Positions 8,738 through 17,670 of a stretch of 60,136 bases of DNA are shown here, piece after piece (the stretch's first letter is position 1; each line of letters begins with the position of its first letter). Below the pieces are notes generated by a model. It searched no databases and was not told the origin of the DNA. It saw only the letters and a program-made list of their open reading frames with translations. The DNA lies in contig JAKVKH010000024.1 of assembly GCA_022486625.1 (NCBI GenBank), forward strand, positions 1 to 60,136, written 5' to 3'. The DNA is from Butyrivibrio sp. (lineage in GTDB: Bacteria > Bacillota > Clostridia > Lachnospirales > Lachnospiraceae). The translations under genes and the position numbers were made by a program.

Positions 8738-9742
8738 ATGGCTGTTACAATTTATGATATTGCAAAATTATCAGGGGTTTCCATTGCAACAATTTCACGT
8801 GTGGTAAACGGAAGTCCCAGGGTAAGCGAGAAGACCAGAGCAAAGGTGCTGGAAGTAATGAAAGAAAACAACTATACACCGAACCCGTTTGCACGCAGCC
8901 TGCAGTTTGATTCCATGAGAACCATCGGGATTTCCTGCTCGGATATTTCAGATGAGTATATGGCCAGAAGCGTGTCCAACATAGAAAAAAAGCTGCATGA
9001 ATATGGTTATGATTATATGCTGTTCTGCAGCGGATATGAACAGGCTTCGAAAGAATATGCCGTGGATCTGCTTCTGAAAAAGAAGGTAGATGCACTGATT
9101 CTGATCGGATCAAGTTTCCTGGGCTCAGGGGATGATGAAGATGTGGCATATCTTCATAAGGCGGCAGAGAGCATTCCGGTATTTATTATAAACGGTTATC
9201 TGAAAGATAAAAACATTTACTGTGTTCTGCATGATGATTTTAATGCTTTGTATGAAGCGACAGACAGACTGATCAAATCGGGAAGAAAGAAAGTCCTGTT
9301 CCTGTACGACTCTGAATCTTACAGTGCCCAGCAGAAGATGGCCGGATATGAGGCAGCGCTTCGGGATAACAGGTTGCCGGTAGATGGTAATCTGAAACTG
9401 AAAATCACAGGAACCATTCATGAAGAACGGGATATATTGCTGGTAAGAAAAGACCTTACATTTGATGCAGTGGTCACTACGGTGGATGAACTGGCAGTCG
9501 GCGCGCTGAAATATGCCAAGGCAAGAATGCTGAAGGTGCCGGAAGACATCAGCATTGTCGGGTATAATAATTCACTTCTGGCCTGCTGCGTTGAGCCGGA
9601 GCTGACTTCCGTAGACAGTTCGGTAAAGGAACTGTCCAAAATGGCAGTGGTGAAAATCATGGAGTGTATTCAGGGTGAAAAGGTTGCACATAAGACGGTT
9701 GTGAAAGGACAACTGATCCGAAGGTGTTCAACGGATTTTTAA
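8738..9742 (+). CDS. LacI-family transcriptional regulator (probable pectin/uronate regulator)
   Basis: A 334-residue LacI/GalR regulator. The N-terminal helix-turn-helix is TIYDIAKLSGVSIATISRV, and the hinge helix YTPNPFARSL is typical; the rest is a periplasmic-binding-like sensor domain. AAGGAG precedes the ATG. It lies between uxaC/MATE and the pectinesterase/ABC genes, and five related inverted repeats (TGTAA-N4-TTACA) are found only around these genes, including at its own start. The inferred role is a repressor released by a galacturonate-pathway intermediate. The inducer is unknown; in proteobacteria the analogous KdgR protein, from another family, responds to ketodeoxygluconate. Confidence 0.93.
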   Translation: MAVTIYDIAKLSGVSIATISRVVNGSPRVSEKTRAKVLEVMKENNYTPNPFARSLQFDSMRTIGISCSDISDEYMARSVSNIEKKLHEYGYDYMLFCSGYEQASKEYAVDLLLKKKVDALILIGSSFLGSGDDEDVAYLHKAAESIPVFIINGYLKDKNIYCVLHDDFNALYEATDRLIKSGRKKVLFLYDSESYSAQQKMAGYEAALRDNRLPVDGNLKLKITGTIHEERDILLVRKDLTFDAVVTTVDELAVGALKYAKARMLKVPEDISIVGYNNSLLACCVEPELTSVDSSVKELSKMAVVKIMECIQGEKVAHKTVVKGQLIRRCSTDF

Positions 9743-9765
9743 CAGAACATTTTTATATATGGAAG

Positions 9766-9806
9766 AAGGGTTCCTGCATCCGGAAGGCGGATGAGGAACC
9801 CTTTAA
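9766..9806. terminator. Bidirectional terminator between regulator and pectinesterase
   Basis: Arms AAGGGTTCCT (9766-9775) and AGGAACCCTT (9794-9803) enclose an inner CATCCG/CGGATG stem. It separates two convergent genes; T-rich sequence follows. Confidence 0.82.
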
Positions 9807-9827
9807 TAATTCACGGATTGTATTAAA

Positions 9828-10637
9828 TTACAGGATCAGAAAATCTGCGGTGGATTCTACCTGCAGAGGATTGGCCCAGCCTGCGAAGCGTTCCGGCGCA
9901 ATATGCGCACCGAAACTGCAGCTTTTGAAAACGGCTTTTCCGTAAGGACGCCATGGCCTTGCCAGATAGACAGAGCCGTCAGGGCAGCAGTCTGTAGTGA
10001 AAAGGCAGTTAATGAACTCAAATCCGCGACCACCTTCCGGTGTACAGGGCGCGCAGACAAAACCCTGAATGGGCACGCCGTCATGCGTATACCGTATCTG
10101 ACGGTTGTCATCAGATTCCAGCGGGGGACGAAAGAGCGAGCGGATTTCACAGTTACGGAAAATGGCATCGGCACCGCCGAAAATGAAATCAATGTCCCCT
10201 TCAATCAGACAATCTTCGTAATACTGAATGGTCGGAATTCTTGGCGCTTTTTGCCTTGGCCCTTTGAAACCGTCCGGCTCGCGTTCTTTTACCGGAAGAG
10301 GAGACAAAAACAGTGTATCCTGGTGTCCTTTCAGATGAACCCTTTTACAGGTGAAACGTTCGGCATCTGCGTACAGTGCGACTGCCTGGCCATGGACTCT
10401 CCCGTCACCTGCAGTATTTTCAATTGTCAGATCCTTGACGGTCACATCCTGACCACTGATAAAAGCTGTATAACTTCTGAATGTGCCCCGTTTTCTGCCA
10501 TCCGGCATCAGGTCATACCCTCCGTCACCATTGCTCAGTACGGACTTATCCATACCGGCACCGCGCAGCAGAATGGAAGACGCCTCCAGTTCCAGCTTTT
10601 TTATTGTAATTCCCTTGTTTATTGTAAGAACTTTCAT
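9828..10637 (-). CDS. Pectinesterase (CE8), N-terminally short
   Basis: Pectin methylesterase removing methyl groups from homogalacturonan. Family motifs are present in order: GQAVALY (Gln), HQDTLFLSP (catalytic Asp), DFIFGGADA (nucleophile Asp) and LARPWRPYG (Arg/Trp). The protein has only 269 residues. It begins with a strand equivalent to the part that normally follows the GDFxTIQxAI segment, so roughly 30-40 N-terminal residues of the usual fold are missing. No ribosome site precedes the ATG at 10637, a stop lies just upstream, and no missing piece appears in the other frames. There is no signal peptide, so it would act in the cytoplasm on imported oligomers, if it is functional. A decaying gene is a fair alternative. 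Confidence 0.85.
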   Translation of the reverse strand: MKVLTINKGITIKKLELEASSILLRGAGMDKSVLSNGDGGYDLMPDGRKRGTFRSYTAFISGQDVTVKDLTIENTAGDGRVHGQAVALYADAERFTCKRVHLKGHQDTLFLSPLPVKEREPDGFKGPRQKAPRIPTIQYYEDCLIEGDIDFIFGGADAIFRNCEIRSLFRPPLESDDNRQIRYTHDGVPIQGFVCAPCTPEGGRGFEFINCLFTTDCCPDGSVYLARPWRPYGKAVFKSCSFGAHIAPERFAGWANPLQVESTADFLIL

Positions 10638-10799
10638 ACTATTTCAAATTATAGATCATTTCGCCTAAAATACAATAGATGCTGACAAAACTTGACACAA
10701 TATGCAAAAAATGCACAAAAAATAAACTGAAATATTTCACAAAACAACGAAAATCACATAAGTGATTAAAAATGTGATGCATTATTTCAATACAAGTGT

Positions 10800-10822
10800 T
10801 ATATTATGTGTAACCTCTTACA
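10800..10822 (+). promoter_or_regulatory. Promoter -10 and operator of the pectin ABC/enzyme operon
   Basis: TATATT (10800-10805) is followed at 10809-10822 by TGTAA-CCTC-TTACA, the same inverted repeat and spacing as at uxaC and the regulator gene. Extra TGTAA half-sites follow at about 10829, 10840 and 10869. The -35 is weak. Confidence 0.62.
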
Positions 10823-10923
10823 TTGACATGTAAGTATTTGTAAATGCTTGCGCAGGAAAACACACATGTAAGCATAAACATCAGAGAAGGATATATAAAA
10901 AGGAAAATGGGAGGAAACAAGAA

Positions 10924-12333
10924 ATGAAGGCAAAGAAGTTACTTGCAATCGGGATGACACTACTGATGACAACAGGAATGGCTGGCTGCGGAAATGCGGC
11001 TGCAGGTGGGAGTGCAGCTGCAACAGCACAGAGTGATACCACAACGGCAGCAGGAGCATCTGTATCTGCAGATGCAGCTTCTACAGCAGCACCGGCAGCA
11101 GAAGCAAAAGAAGAAAATCCGATTATCACAACAACAGGCGGAGATCTGAACATGTCATGGTGGGGCGGCGACAGCAGACACGAAGCTACTATGAAAGCAC
11201 TGGATGCCTATAAGGCAAAGAGCGGTGTAACAGTTTCTTACAGCTATGGTGCATGGTCAGGCTGGGAAGACAGCATGGCTGCCATGTTCTCAACCAATAC
11301 AGCACCGGATGTCAACCAGATCAACTGGAACTGGATTTACCAGTATGATGCAGCAGGAGATAAGTTCGTGGATCTGAATACTGTTGCTGATACACTTGAT
11401 CTGACACAGTTCGATCAGAAATATCTGGATATGTGCACAAAAGACGGCAAGCTGGCAGCAGTTCCGATTTCCATGACAGGCCGTATCTTCTATTGGGATA
11501 AGACCACTTTTGACAAAGCTGGAATTTCCACACCTACTTCTCTTGCAGAACTGGAAGCAGCAGGAAAGACTTTCAAGGAGAAACTTGGAGACGACTACTA
11601 TCCGCTGGCAATCGGCGAATATGACAGAATGATCCTGATGGTAACCTATCTGGAAAGCAAGTATGGCAAGAACTGGGTAGAAGAAGGCAAGCTTCAGTAT
11701 GATGAGAAGCAGGTGCAGGAAGGTCTTGAATTCATCCAGAAACTGGAAACAGAACATGTTATTCCTTCTCTTGCAACGATTGCAGGCGACGGTGCAGATT
11801 CCATTGATAAGAATGACAAATGGATCAACGGCAAGTATGCAGGAATCTATGAATGGGATTCTGCAGCAAGCAAGTACAAGTCTTCACTTGCTGAAGGCAA
11901 TGAATTTGTAGTAGGTGATGAGTTCAAGGATATGGGTAAATATCAGGGCGGCTTCACAAAGGTTTCCATGGCATTTGCAATTTCCACAACATGCAAGGAT
12001 CCTGAAAAGGCAGCAGCACTTCTTCAGTATCTGCTTAATGATGATGAAGGCACAACAATTCTGGCAACAGAAAGAGGCATCCCGGTCAGCAAGGCTGCAT
12101 ATGCAAACCTTGAGAAGCAGAACCTGCTGGATCCTGATGTTGCAGAAGCAAACAAGAAGGTTATGGATTACAATTCCTTCCAGATCGATCCTACATTCGA
12201 AGCATCTGAACTGAAGAGCACAGACGGTGTATATTATGATGTATTCGGCGGGCTTTCCTATGGTGATTATGATTCCGCTACCGCTGCGCAGACACTGATT
12301 GACGGTGTTAACACAGTTCTGAGTGCAAACTGA
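10924..12333 (+). CDS. Sugar ABC transporter substrate-binding lipoprotein
   Basis: Extracellular solute-binding protein (family 1 type) of 469 residues. It has a lipoprotein signal with Cys22 (MTTGMAGC), a low-complexity Ala/Thr/Ser linker to about residue 65, then the binding fold starting at GGDLNMSWWGGDSRHEATMKAL. It captures sugar oligomers and passes them to the two permeases encoded 1.2-3 kb downstream. Position in a GH28/GH105/Uxa operon points to oligogalacturonides or rhamnogalacturonan fragments. GGAGG lies about 10 bases before the ATG. A hairpin directly after the gene probably lets it be made in excess over the permeases. Confidence 0.93.
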   Translation: MKAKKLLAIGMTLLMTTGMAGCGNAAAGGSAAATAQSDTTTAAGASVSADAASTAAPAAEAKEENPIITTTGGDLNMSWWGGDSRHEATMKALDAYKAKSGVTVSYSYGAWSGWEDSMAAMFSTNTAPDVNQINWNWIYQYDAAGDKFVDLNTVADTLDLTQFDQKYLDMCTKDGKLAAVPISMTGRIFYWDKTTFDKAGISTPTSLAELEAAGKTFKEKLGDDYYPLAIGEYDRMILMVTYLESKYGKNWVEEGKLQYDEKQVQEGLEFIQKLETEHVIPSLATIAGDGADSIDKNDKWINGKYAGIYEWDSAASKYKSSLAEGNEFVVGDEFKDMGKYQGGFTKVSMAFAISTTCKDPEKAAALLQYLLNDDEGTTILATERGIPVSKAAYANLEKQNLLDPDVAEANKKVMDYNSFQIDPTFEASELKSTDGVYYDVFGGLSYGDYDSATAAQTLIDGVNTVLSAN

Positions 12334-12373
12334 GAAGTATAAAGTTCTTTCATAAGAACATCTCGATGCATTC

Positions 12374-12406
12374 CGGGCTGCCGGCTGATCCCGGCAGCCC
12401 GTTTCA
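12374..12406 (+). terminator. Intra-operon terminator/attenuator after binding protein
   Basis: GGGCTGCCGG (12375-12384) pairs with CCGGCAGCCC (12391-12400) around a six-base loop, followed by GTTTC with only a short U-run. Position between binding protein and downstream genes suggests partial termination. Confidence 0.75.
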
Positions 12407-12441
12407 TGAAAAAAGATCTGCAGTAAGGAGACTGACCTGAA

Positions 12442-13548
12442 ATGACGGATAAAAAGGCCATGAAATTTATCACGGAATATCTGGAACAATATGAGCCGTA
12501 TAAGGACCACTGGAACTATGAGGACGGCTGTACACTGATCGGCTGCACGGATCTGTTCAGGGTGACCGGAGAACAGAAGTACGCGGACTTTGTACAGCGC
12601 TATGCAGATGAACGGCTGGACGAAAACGGTGAAATCAGAAACTATGTGGCAGAGGAACATGCAATTGATAACATCTTAAGCGGAAGAGTGCTGTTCTTTC
12701 TATATGACAGGACAGGAGATGAGAAATACCGCAAAGCAGCAGCGTTTCTGAAAAATCAGCTGATGGAGCAGCCAAGATGTAAATGCGGTTCGTTCTGGCA
12801 TAAGGACAGATATCCGAATCAGGTATGGCTGGACGGTCTGTACATGGCACAGCCTTTTTACATGGAATACGAGACCAGATGGAATGGAAAAGAATGCTGC
12901 AGTGATGTCGCAGCACAGTTTGAAACTGTACATAAAAAACTGTTTAATCAGGAAAAAGGTCTTTACTATCATGCATGGGATGAAGCAGGCCTTCAGCCCT
13001 GGGCAGATAAAAAGACCGGGCTGTCACCGAACTTCTGGTTAAGAAGTGAAGGATGGCTTCTCATGGCACTGATTGACACGATGGATGTCATGAGCATTGA
13101 ACTGTATGAACAATATGACAGGCTCCGCGAGATCTTTACGGAAGCGGTCAAAGGAATACTGCCATATCGTGACAGAGCGACAAATCTCTTTTATCAGATC
13201 ACGGATGGTGCCGGAATTAAGGAAAATTATCTCGAAACCTCCGGTTCGGCAATGGTTGCATATGCGGTATTGAAGGGGGTAAGACTTGGAGTCCTTTCTG
13301 CTGAAAAATATGAAAAGATCGGCAGAGGTATTTTAAACGGAATCATCGATACAAAGCTGAAAGAGGAAGACGGAATACTGCATCTGACGGGCATCTGCAA
13401 GGTAGCAGGACTTGGACCTGGACAGGAGCGGGACGGCAGTACAGCGTACTATCTGTCTGAACCGATCACACAGGATGATCCCAAAGGGGTTGGCCCTTTT
13501 ATGATGGCATTTGCAGAATTAATGGAGGAAGATCATGGCAAAGAGTGA
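12442..13548 (+). CDS. Unsaturated rhamnogalacturonyl hydrolase (GH105)
   Basis: GH105 (YteR/YesR-like) enzyme that removes the unsaturated galacturonyl residue left by pectate or rhamnogalacturonan lyases. Family signatures include HWNYEDG near the N-terminus, HAIDNILSG, FWHKDRYPNQVWLDGLYMAQPFY with the likely catalytic Asp131 (WLDG), and LRSEGWLLMAL. At 368 residues without a signal peptide it is a full-length cytoplasmic enzyme. AAGGAG precedes the ATG, and the 3' end overlaps the next permease by 14 bases. Its presence implies that unsaturated oligomers are imported, although no lyase gene is in the window. GH88 is a related but less likely family. Confidence 0.93.
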   Translation: MTDKKAMKFITEYLEQYEPYKDHWNYEDGCTLIGCTDLFRVTGEQKYADFVQRYADERLDENGEIRNYVAEEHAIDNILSGRVLFFLYDRTGDEKYRKAAAFLKNQLMEQPRCKCGSFWHKDRYPNQVWLDGLYMAQPFYMEYETRWNGKECCSDVAAQFETVHKKLFNQEKGLYYHAWDEAGLQPWADKKTGLSPNFWLRSEGWLLMALIDTMDVMSIELYEQYDRLREIFTEAVKGILPYRDRATNLFYQITDGAGIKENYLETSGSAMVAYAVLKGVRLGVLSAEKYEKIGRGILNGIIDTKLKEEDGILHLTGICKVAGLGPGQERDGSTAYYLSEPITQDDPKGVGPFMMAFAELMEEDHGKE

Positions 13549-14464
13549 CGCAGCTGCTGGGGAAAAGCAAAAGGTAACACTGAAAAAGTTCTTTAAGAAT
13601 AATTTTGGATTTCTGTTTATACTGCCGTGGCTGATAGGGTTCTGTATTTTCAAACTCTATCCGTTTGCATCATCGTTATATTACAGTTTTACGGATTACA
13701 ACCTGTTCAAGGGAGTTTCGAAGTTCGGTCTTTTTAATTATGAAAGCGTTTTTCATACGGCAAAGATCATGAAATCCTTCAGCGTGACATTCAGGTATGC
13801 ATTCATTACCGTGCCGCTGAAGCTGGTATTTTCACTGTTCATTGCCTACATTCTGAATTTTAAGATCAGAGGCGTTAATTTCTTTCGTACTGCATATTAC
13901 ATCCCTTCCATCCTGGGCGGATCTGTAGCAATTGCAGTTCTGTGGAAAGCGGTTTTCCGTGATGAGGGACTTTTGAATACAGCACTTGGATTCATCGGCA
14001 TTCAGGGACCGTCATGGCTCTCTGATCCGCATTATGCATTATATGTCATCTGCCTTCTGCGTGTATGGCAGTTCGGTTCGGCAATGATTATTTTCCTTGC
14101 AGCCCTTAAAGGTGTTCCGATGGATCTCTATGAAGCGGCGGCACTGGACGGCGCAGGTAAATGGAGACAGTTCTTCTCCGTTACGGTCCCGCTGATTACA
14201 CCGGTTATTTTCTATAACCTGGTAACGCAGCTGGTGCAGGCGTTCCAGGAATTCAACGGCGCATATATCATTACACAGGGCGGTCCAAGAAATTCAACCA
14301 CATTGATTTCGCTCCTGATTTACAACAGCGCATTCAAGAGCTATAACATGGGCGCTGCATCTGCAATGGCGTGGGTACTGTTCGTGATTCTGATGGCGAT
14401 GACAGGAATTGCCTTCGCAAGCCAGAAACACTGGGTATATTATTCGGATGAAGATGGTAAATAA
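13535..14464 (+). CDS. Sugar ABC transporter permease (MalF/UgpA type)
   Basis: A 309-residue inner-membrane permease with six predicted helices and the EAA loop YEAAALDGAGKWRQF near residue 201. It resembles the YteP/LplB class found with pectin-derived oligosaccharide importers. The ATG at 13535 lies inside the end of the GH105 gene, with GGAGGAA upstream, so translation is coupled. It pairs with the next permease and the lipoprotein at 10.9 kb. No ATPase gene is present, so a shared MsmX-like ATPase encoded elsewhere must energise it. Confidence 0.94.
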   Translation: MAKSDAAAGEKQKVTLKKFFKNNFGFLFILPWLIGFCIFKLYPFASSLYYSFTDYNLFKGVSKFGLFNYESVFHTAKIMKSFSVTFRYAFITVPLKLVFSLFIAYILNFKIRGVNFFRTAYYIPSILGGSVAIAVLWKAVFRDEGLLNTALGFIGIQGPSWLSDPHYALYVICLLRVWQFGSAMIIFLAALKGVPMDLYEAAALDGAGKWRQFFSVTVPLITPVIFYNLVTQLVQAFQEFNGAYIITQGGPRNSTTLISLLIYNSAFKSYNMGAASAMAWVLFVILMAMTGIAFASQKHWVYYSDEDGK

Positions 14465-14505
14465 GACAAGGCAAGTGTCAGAATATCAGAAAAGAGGTTA
14501 AATTT

Positions 14506-15411
14506 ATGGCTGGAAATGCTGAAAGTGCTGTAATGTCATATGAAGATAAAAATCGTGCACTGGCCAGAAGAAGAGCGATTTCTCTGACCATCCGGTATAT
14601 CATTCTGATTCTGGTGGGGCTGATCATGATCTACCCGCTGCTCTGGATGGTAGGTGCAACATTTAAAAGTAATGCGGAGATTTTCTCCGGAATCGGTCTG
14701 ATTCCGAAGAACCCGACCACACAGGGATATGTGGATGCAATGAAGAGCTATGGCGGTGATATCAATATCTGGAAGGCCATGCTCAATACCTTTTCCTATG
14801 TTATTCCGAAAGTGATATTCACTGTCATTTCTTCTGTCATCACGGCATACGGATTTGGCAGATTCAAATTTGTGGGAAGAGATTTCCTGTTTGCCGTATT
14901 GATGGCAACGCTGTTTCTTCCGCAGGTCGTACTGAATATTCCGCAGTTCATTCTGTTTACAGACCTTGGCTGGGTTGACTCTCCGCTGTATCTTCCGCTG
15001 ATTGTCCCGACCATGTTTGCAACGGATACCTATTTTGTATTCATGCTGATTCAGTTCCTGAGAAATATTCCGAAGGAACTCGAGGAGGCAGCCAAGATTG
15101 ACGGCTGTAATGCGGTTCAGACACTGGTGAAGGTCATTGTACCGATGCTGATGCCGGCAATCGTATCTGTAGCACTGTTCCAGTTCATGTGGGGAACCAA
15201 TGACTTTATGGGACCTTTGCTGTATGTAAAGACACCTGCAAAATATCCGCTGGCAATTTTTGTTAAACTGTCCATGGATGGGGATACAGGATTTGCATGG
15301 AATCGTGTGCTGGCAATTTCACTGATATCCATTGTTCCGTCACTGGTGGTGTTCTTTGCGGCACAGGATCAGTTCGTGGATGGAATTTCTGCAGGCGGTG
15401 TGAAAGGATAA
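14506..15411 (+). CDS. Sugar ABC transporter permease (MalG/UgpE type)
   Basis: Partner permease of 301 residues, with six helices and the EAA loop LEEAAKIDGCNAVQ in the third quarter; the C-terminus FVDGISAGGVKG is typical of the YtcP/UgpE class. AGAGG lies before the ATG at 14506, 41 bases after the upstream permease. Together with the lipoprotein it would import pectin oligomers. The GH28 gene starts seven bases after its stop. Confidence 0.94.
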   Translation: MAGNAESAVMSYEDKNRALARRRAISLTIRYIILILVGLIMIYPLLWMVGATFKSNAEIFSGIGLIPKNPTTQGYVDAMKSYGGDINIWKAMLNTFSYVIPKVIFTVISSVITAYGFGRFKFVGRDFLFAVLMATLFLPQVVLNIPQFILFTDLGWVDSPLYLPLIVPTMFATDTYFVFMLIQFLRNIPKELEEAAKIDGCNAVQTLVKVIVPMLMPAIVSVALFQFMWGTNDFMGPLLYVKTPAKYPLAIFVKLSMDGDTGFAWNRVLAISLISIVPSLVVFFAAQDQFVDGISAGGVKG

Positions 15412-15417
15412 TCAGAT

Positions 15418-17010
15418 ATGGAGTGTTCTGCAATCAGAGTTTCTGCGCGGTTTGTCATCATCGGGATTGAGGACGGCGGACTGTATCATACGGCTGAACG
15501 TTATGAATATACCGCTGTACCGATGGGAAATGCAGCAGTACCGGAAGCGGAAACGGTCAGCGGACATACGGATCTTGCAGTGACGATGATCAGCTCTCTG
15601 ATGCCGGATATGGTGTATCAGATGAGCATCTGGTCAAGATCACAGGCCCCCGTGACACTGACCGTTCATACGGAAAAAGAGAGTGTAACGCTGAATGTGC
15701 GCTCGTTCGGGGCCAGAGGCGATGGTATTTCAGATGATACGCTGGCGATTCAGACGGCGATCAGCGTCTGCCCGCGGGACGGAAGAGTACTGGTTCCTGC
15801 AGGCTGTTATCAGGTGACAAGTCTGTTTTTGAAGAGTCATGTCCGTCTGGAAATTGCAGAAAACGCGCAGCTGTGCGGAACCAAGGATGCAGACAGACTT
15901 CCGGTTCTGCCGGGGCGCACGGAAAGCTATGATGAAAAAAGCGAATACCTGCTCGGTTCCTTTGAAGGTAATCCGATTTCACAGTATGCATCCATGCTGA
16001 CAGCAGTGTCTGTTGAGGATTGTATTGTATATGGAAGAGGAACCCTGAACGGCAATGCGGATTTCACCGACTGGTGGGATATGCGCAGGTGGAAAACGGA
16101 TTTCACCGCAGCAAGGCCGAACATGATCTTCTGGAGTCATTCAAAGGATATGCTGCTGGCAGGACTTAAAGTGATCAATTCTCCGATGTGGACACTTCAT
16201 CCCTATTATTCCAGCCGGGTGGATATCATGGCGGTAACCGTTGAGAATCCGTGGAATTCGCATAATACAGACGGACTCGATCCTGAGTCCTGCGACGGAA
16301 TGAACATTCTGGGCGTCAGATTTTCACTGGGAGATGACTGTATCGCCATCAAATCCGGGAAGATCTATATGGGCAGAAAATATAAGAAACCATCAGAGAA
16401 CATTCTGATTGCACACTGTCTGATGGAGCGCGGGCACGGTGCCGTGACCATCGGCTCTGAGAATGCAGGCGGCGTCCGGCAGATCCGTGTGGAGAAATGT
16501 CTGTTCCGGGATACGGACAGAGGGCTCCGGATCAAGAGCAGACGGGGGCGAGGCAAGGACAGCGTGCTGAAAGATATCTCTTTTGCACAGATCAGAATGG
16601 AGCATGTGCTCACGCCTTTTGTGCTGAACTGCTTCTATTTCTGCGATCCTGACGGGAAGACTGATTATGTGCAGTCAAGAGATAAACTGCCGGTTGATGA
16701 CAGAACACCGCAGATCGGCAGCATGCAGTTCTCGGATATCGAGTGTATTGATACAGAATATGCCGCGGCATATTTCCTGGGACTTCCGGAGAAACCGGCA
16801 GGCAGAATCACCATGGAGCACGTGCATGTATCCTATAAGGAAGATGCAGGAAGCGGCATACCGGTGATGGCATGCGGAATTTCCGAAGTCAGCAGAATGG
16901 GGATTCATGCAGAAAATGTGGAGCAGCTCGTGCTGAAGGATGTAACCCTTGACGGGTGTGAAGGCGAAGCTGTGAGCGCTGTAAATACGGCAGTGGTACA
17001 GGAAGGGTAA
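15418..17010 (+). CDS. Polygalacturonase-type glycoside hydrolase (GH28)
   Basis: Pectin-backbone hydrolase of 530 residues. An N-terminal beta-sandwich-like segment of about 90 residues precedes the GH28 beta-helix, which opens with the usual VRSFGARGDGISDDT. All active-site motifs are present: N283-T-D285, GDD with Asp306-Asp307, GHG with His340, and RIK with Arg371/Lys373. No signal peptide is seen, so it probably works inside the cell on imported oligogalacturonides, and an exo-mode is likely. A related rhamnogalacturonan specificity cannot be excluded. It lies between the permeases and the DUF624 gene in a tightly spaced operon. Confidence 0.94.
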   Translation: MECSAIRVSARFVIIGIEDGGLYHTAERYEYTAVPMGNAAVPEAETVSGHTDLAVTMISSLMPDMVYQMSIWSRSQAPVTLTVHTEKESVTLNVRSFGARGDGISDDTLAIQTAISVCPRDGRVLVPAGCYQVTSLFLKSHVRLEIAENAQLCGTKDADRLPVLPGRTESYDEKSEYLLGSFEGNPISQYASMLTAVSVEDCIVYGRGTLNGNADFTDWWDMRRWKTDFTAARPNMIFWSHSKDMLLAGLKVINSPMWTLHPYYSSRVDIMAVTVENPWNSHNTDGLDPESCDGMNILGVRFSLGDDCIAIKSGKIYMGRKYKKPSENILIAHCLMERGHGAVTIGSENAGGVRQIRVEKCLFRDTDRGLRIKSRRGRGKDSVLKDISFAQIRMEHVLTPFVLNCFYFCDPDGKTDYVQSRDKLPVDDRTPQIGSMQFSDIECIDTEYAAAYFLGLPEKPAGRITMEHVHVSYKEDAGSGIPVMACGISEVSRMGIHAENVEQLVLKDVTLDGCEGEAVSAVNTAVVQEG

Positions 17011-17016
17011 CGATCT

Positions 17017-17670
17017 ATGTTTCATGGACTTTTTGGTTATGACAATGCGATATCAAAATTTTTCAGAACGATTGGAAATATCTGGTATCTTCATATTTTA
17101 TGGCTGGTAACGTCGCTTCCTGTCATTACTGTCGGCGCATCTACAACAGCGCTGCTGTATTCGATGATGAAGCTGCATGAAGAAGACGGGTATCCGACAG
17201 AGAATTTTTTCCATTCTTTTAAACTGAATTTCCGTCAGGCAACCGGGCTGTATCTGATCTATCTGGCAGTCGGCGCGGTAATTGCAGCAGATCTTGTGAT
17301 TGCCAATCAGATGATGGGAGACGGGGGAAAGGGATTCTGGATCGTTTCATTGATTGTGGCAGTGCCTTATGTGCTGGGACTTTTATATGTATTTGCAGTA
17401 GAAGCCAGATTTGTAAATTCGATTCCGGCTACGATCCGCTATGCATTCGGACTTTCCATCAGACATTTCGGAGATACGTTTCAGATGCTGATTCTGATTG
17501 CACTTGTGATTTATGCCAATACCACGCTGGTCATCTGCAATTTTCTGACGCTTTCGTTTGGAGTAGGTCTTATCGCATATATATTAACGTTTTATTATAA
17601 TCGTATATTCAAACGGTACATACCAAAGGAGGAAACTGGGGATGATACAGCTTGGGATTCGCCTGCATGA
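17017..17670 (+). CDS. DUF624 (YesL-like) membrane protein
   Basis: A 217-residue membrane protein with the DUF624 opening (FGYDNAISKFFRTIGNIWYLHILWL) and the conserved LPVITVGASTTAL segment; five or so helices follow. Members sit very often in glycan-use operons with ABC permeases, as YesL does in the Bacillus rhamnogalacturonan cluster, but no biochemical role is established. GGAAGG lies before the ATG. Its end overlaps the next gene by 29 bases. Confidence 0.92.
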   Translation: MFHGLFGYDNAISKFFRTIGNIWYLHILWLVTSLPVITVGASTTALLYSMMKLHEEDGYPTENFFHSFKLNFRQATGLYLIYLAVGAVIAADLVIANQMMGDGGKGFWIVSLIVAVPYVLGLLYVFAVEARFVNSIPATIRYAFGLSIRHFGDTFQMLILIALVIYANTTLVICNFLTLSFGVGLIAYILTFYYNRIFKRYIPKEETGDDTAWDSPA

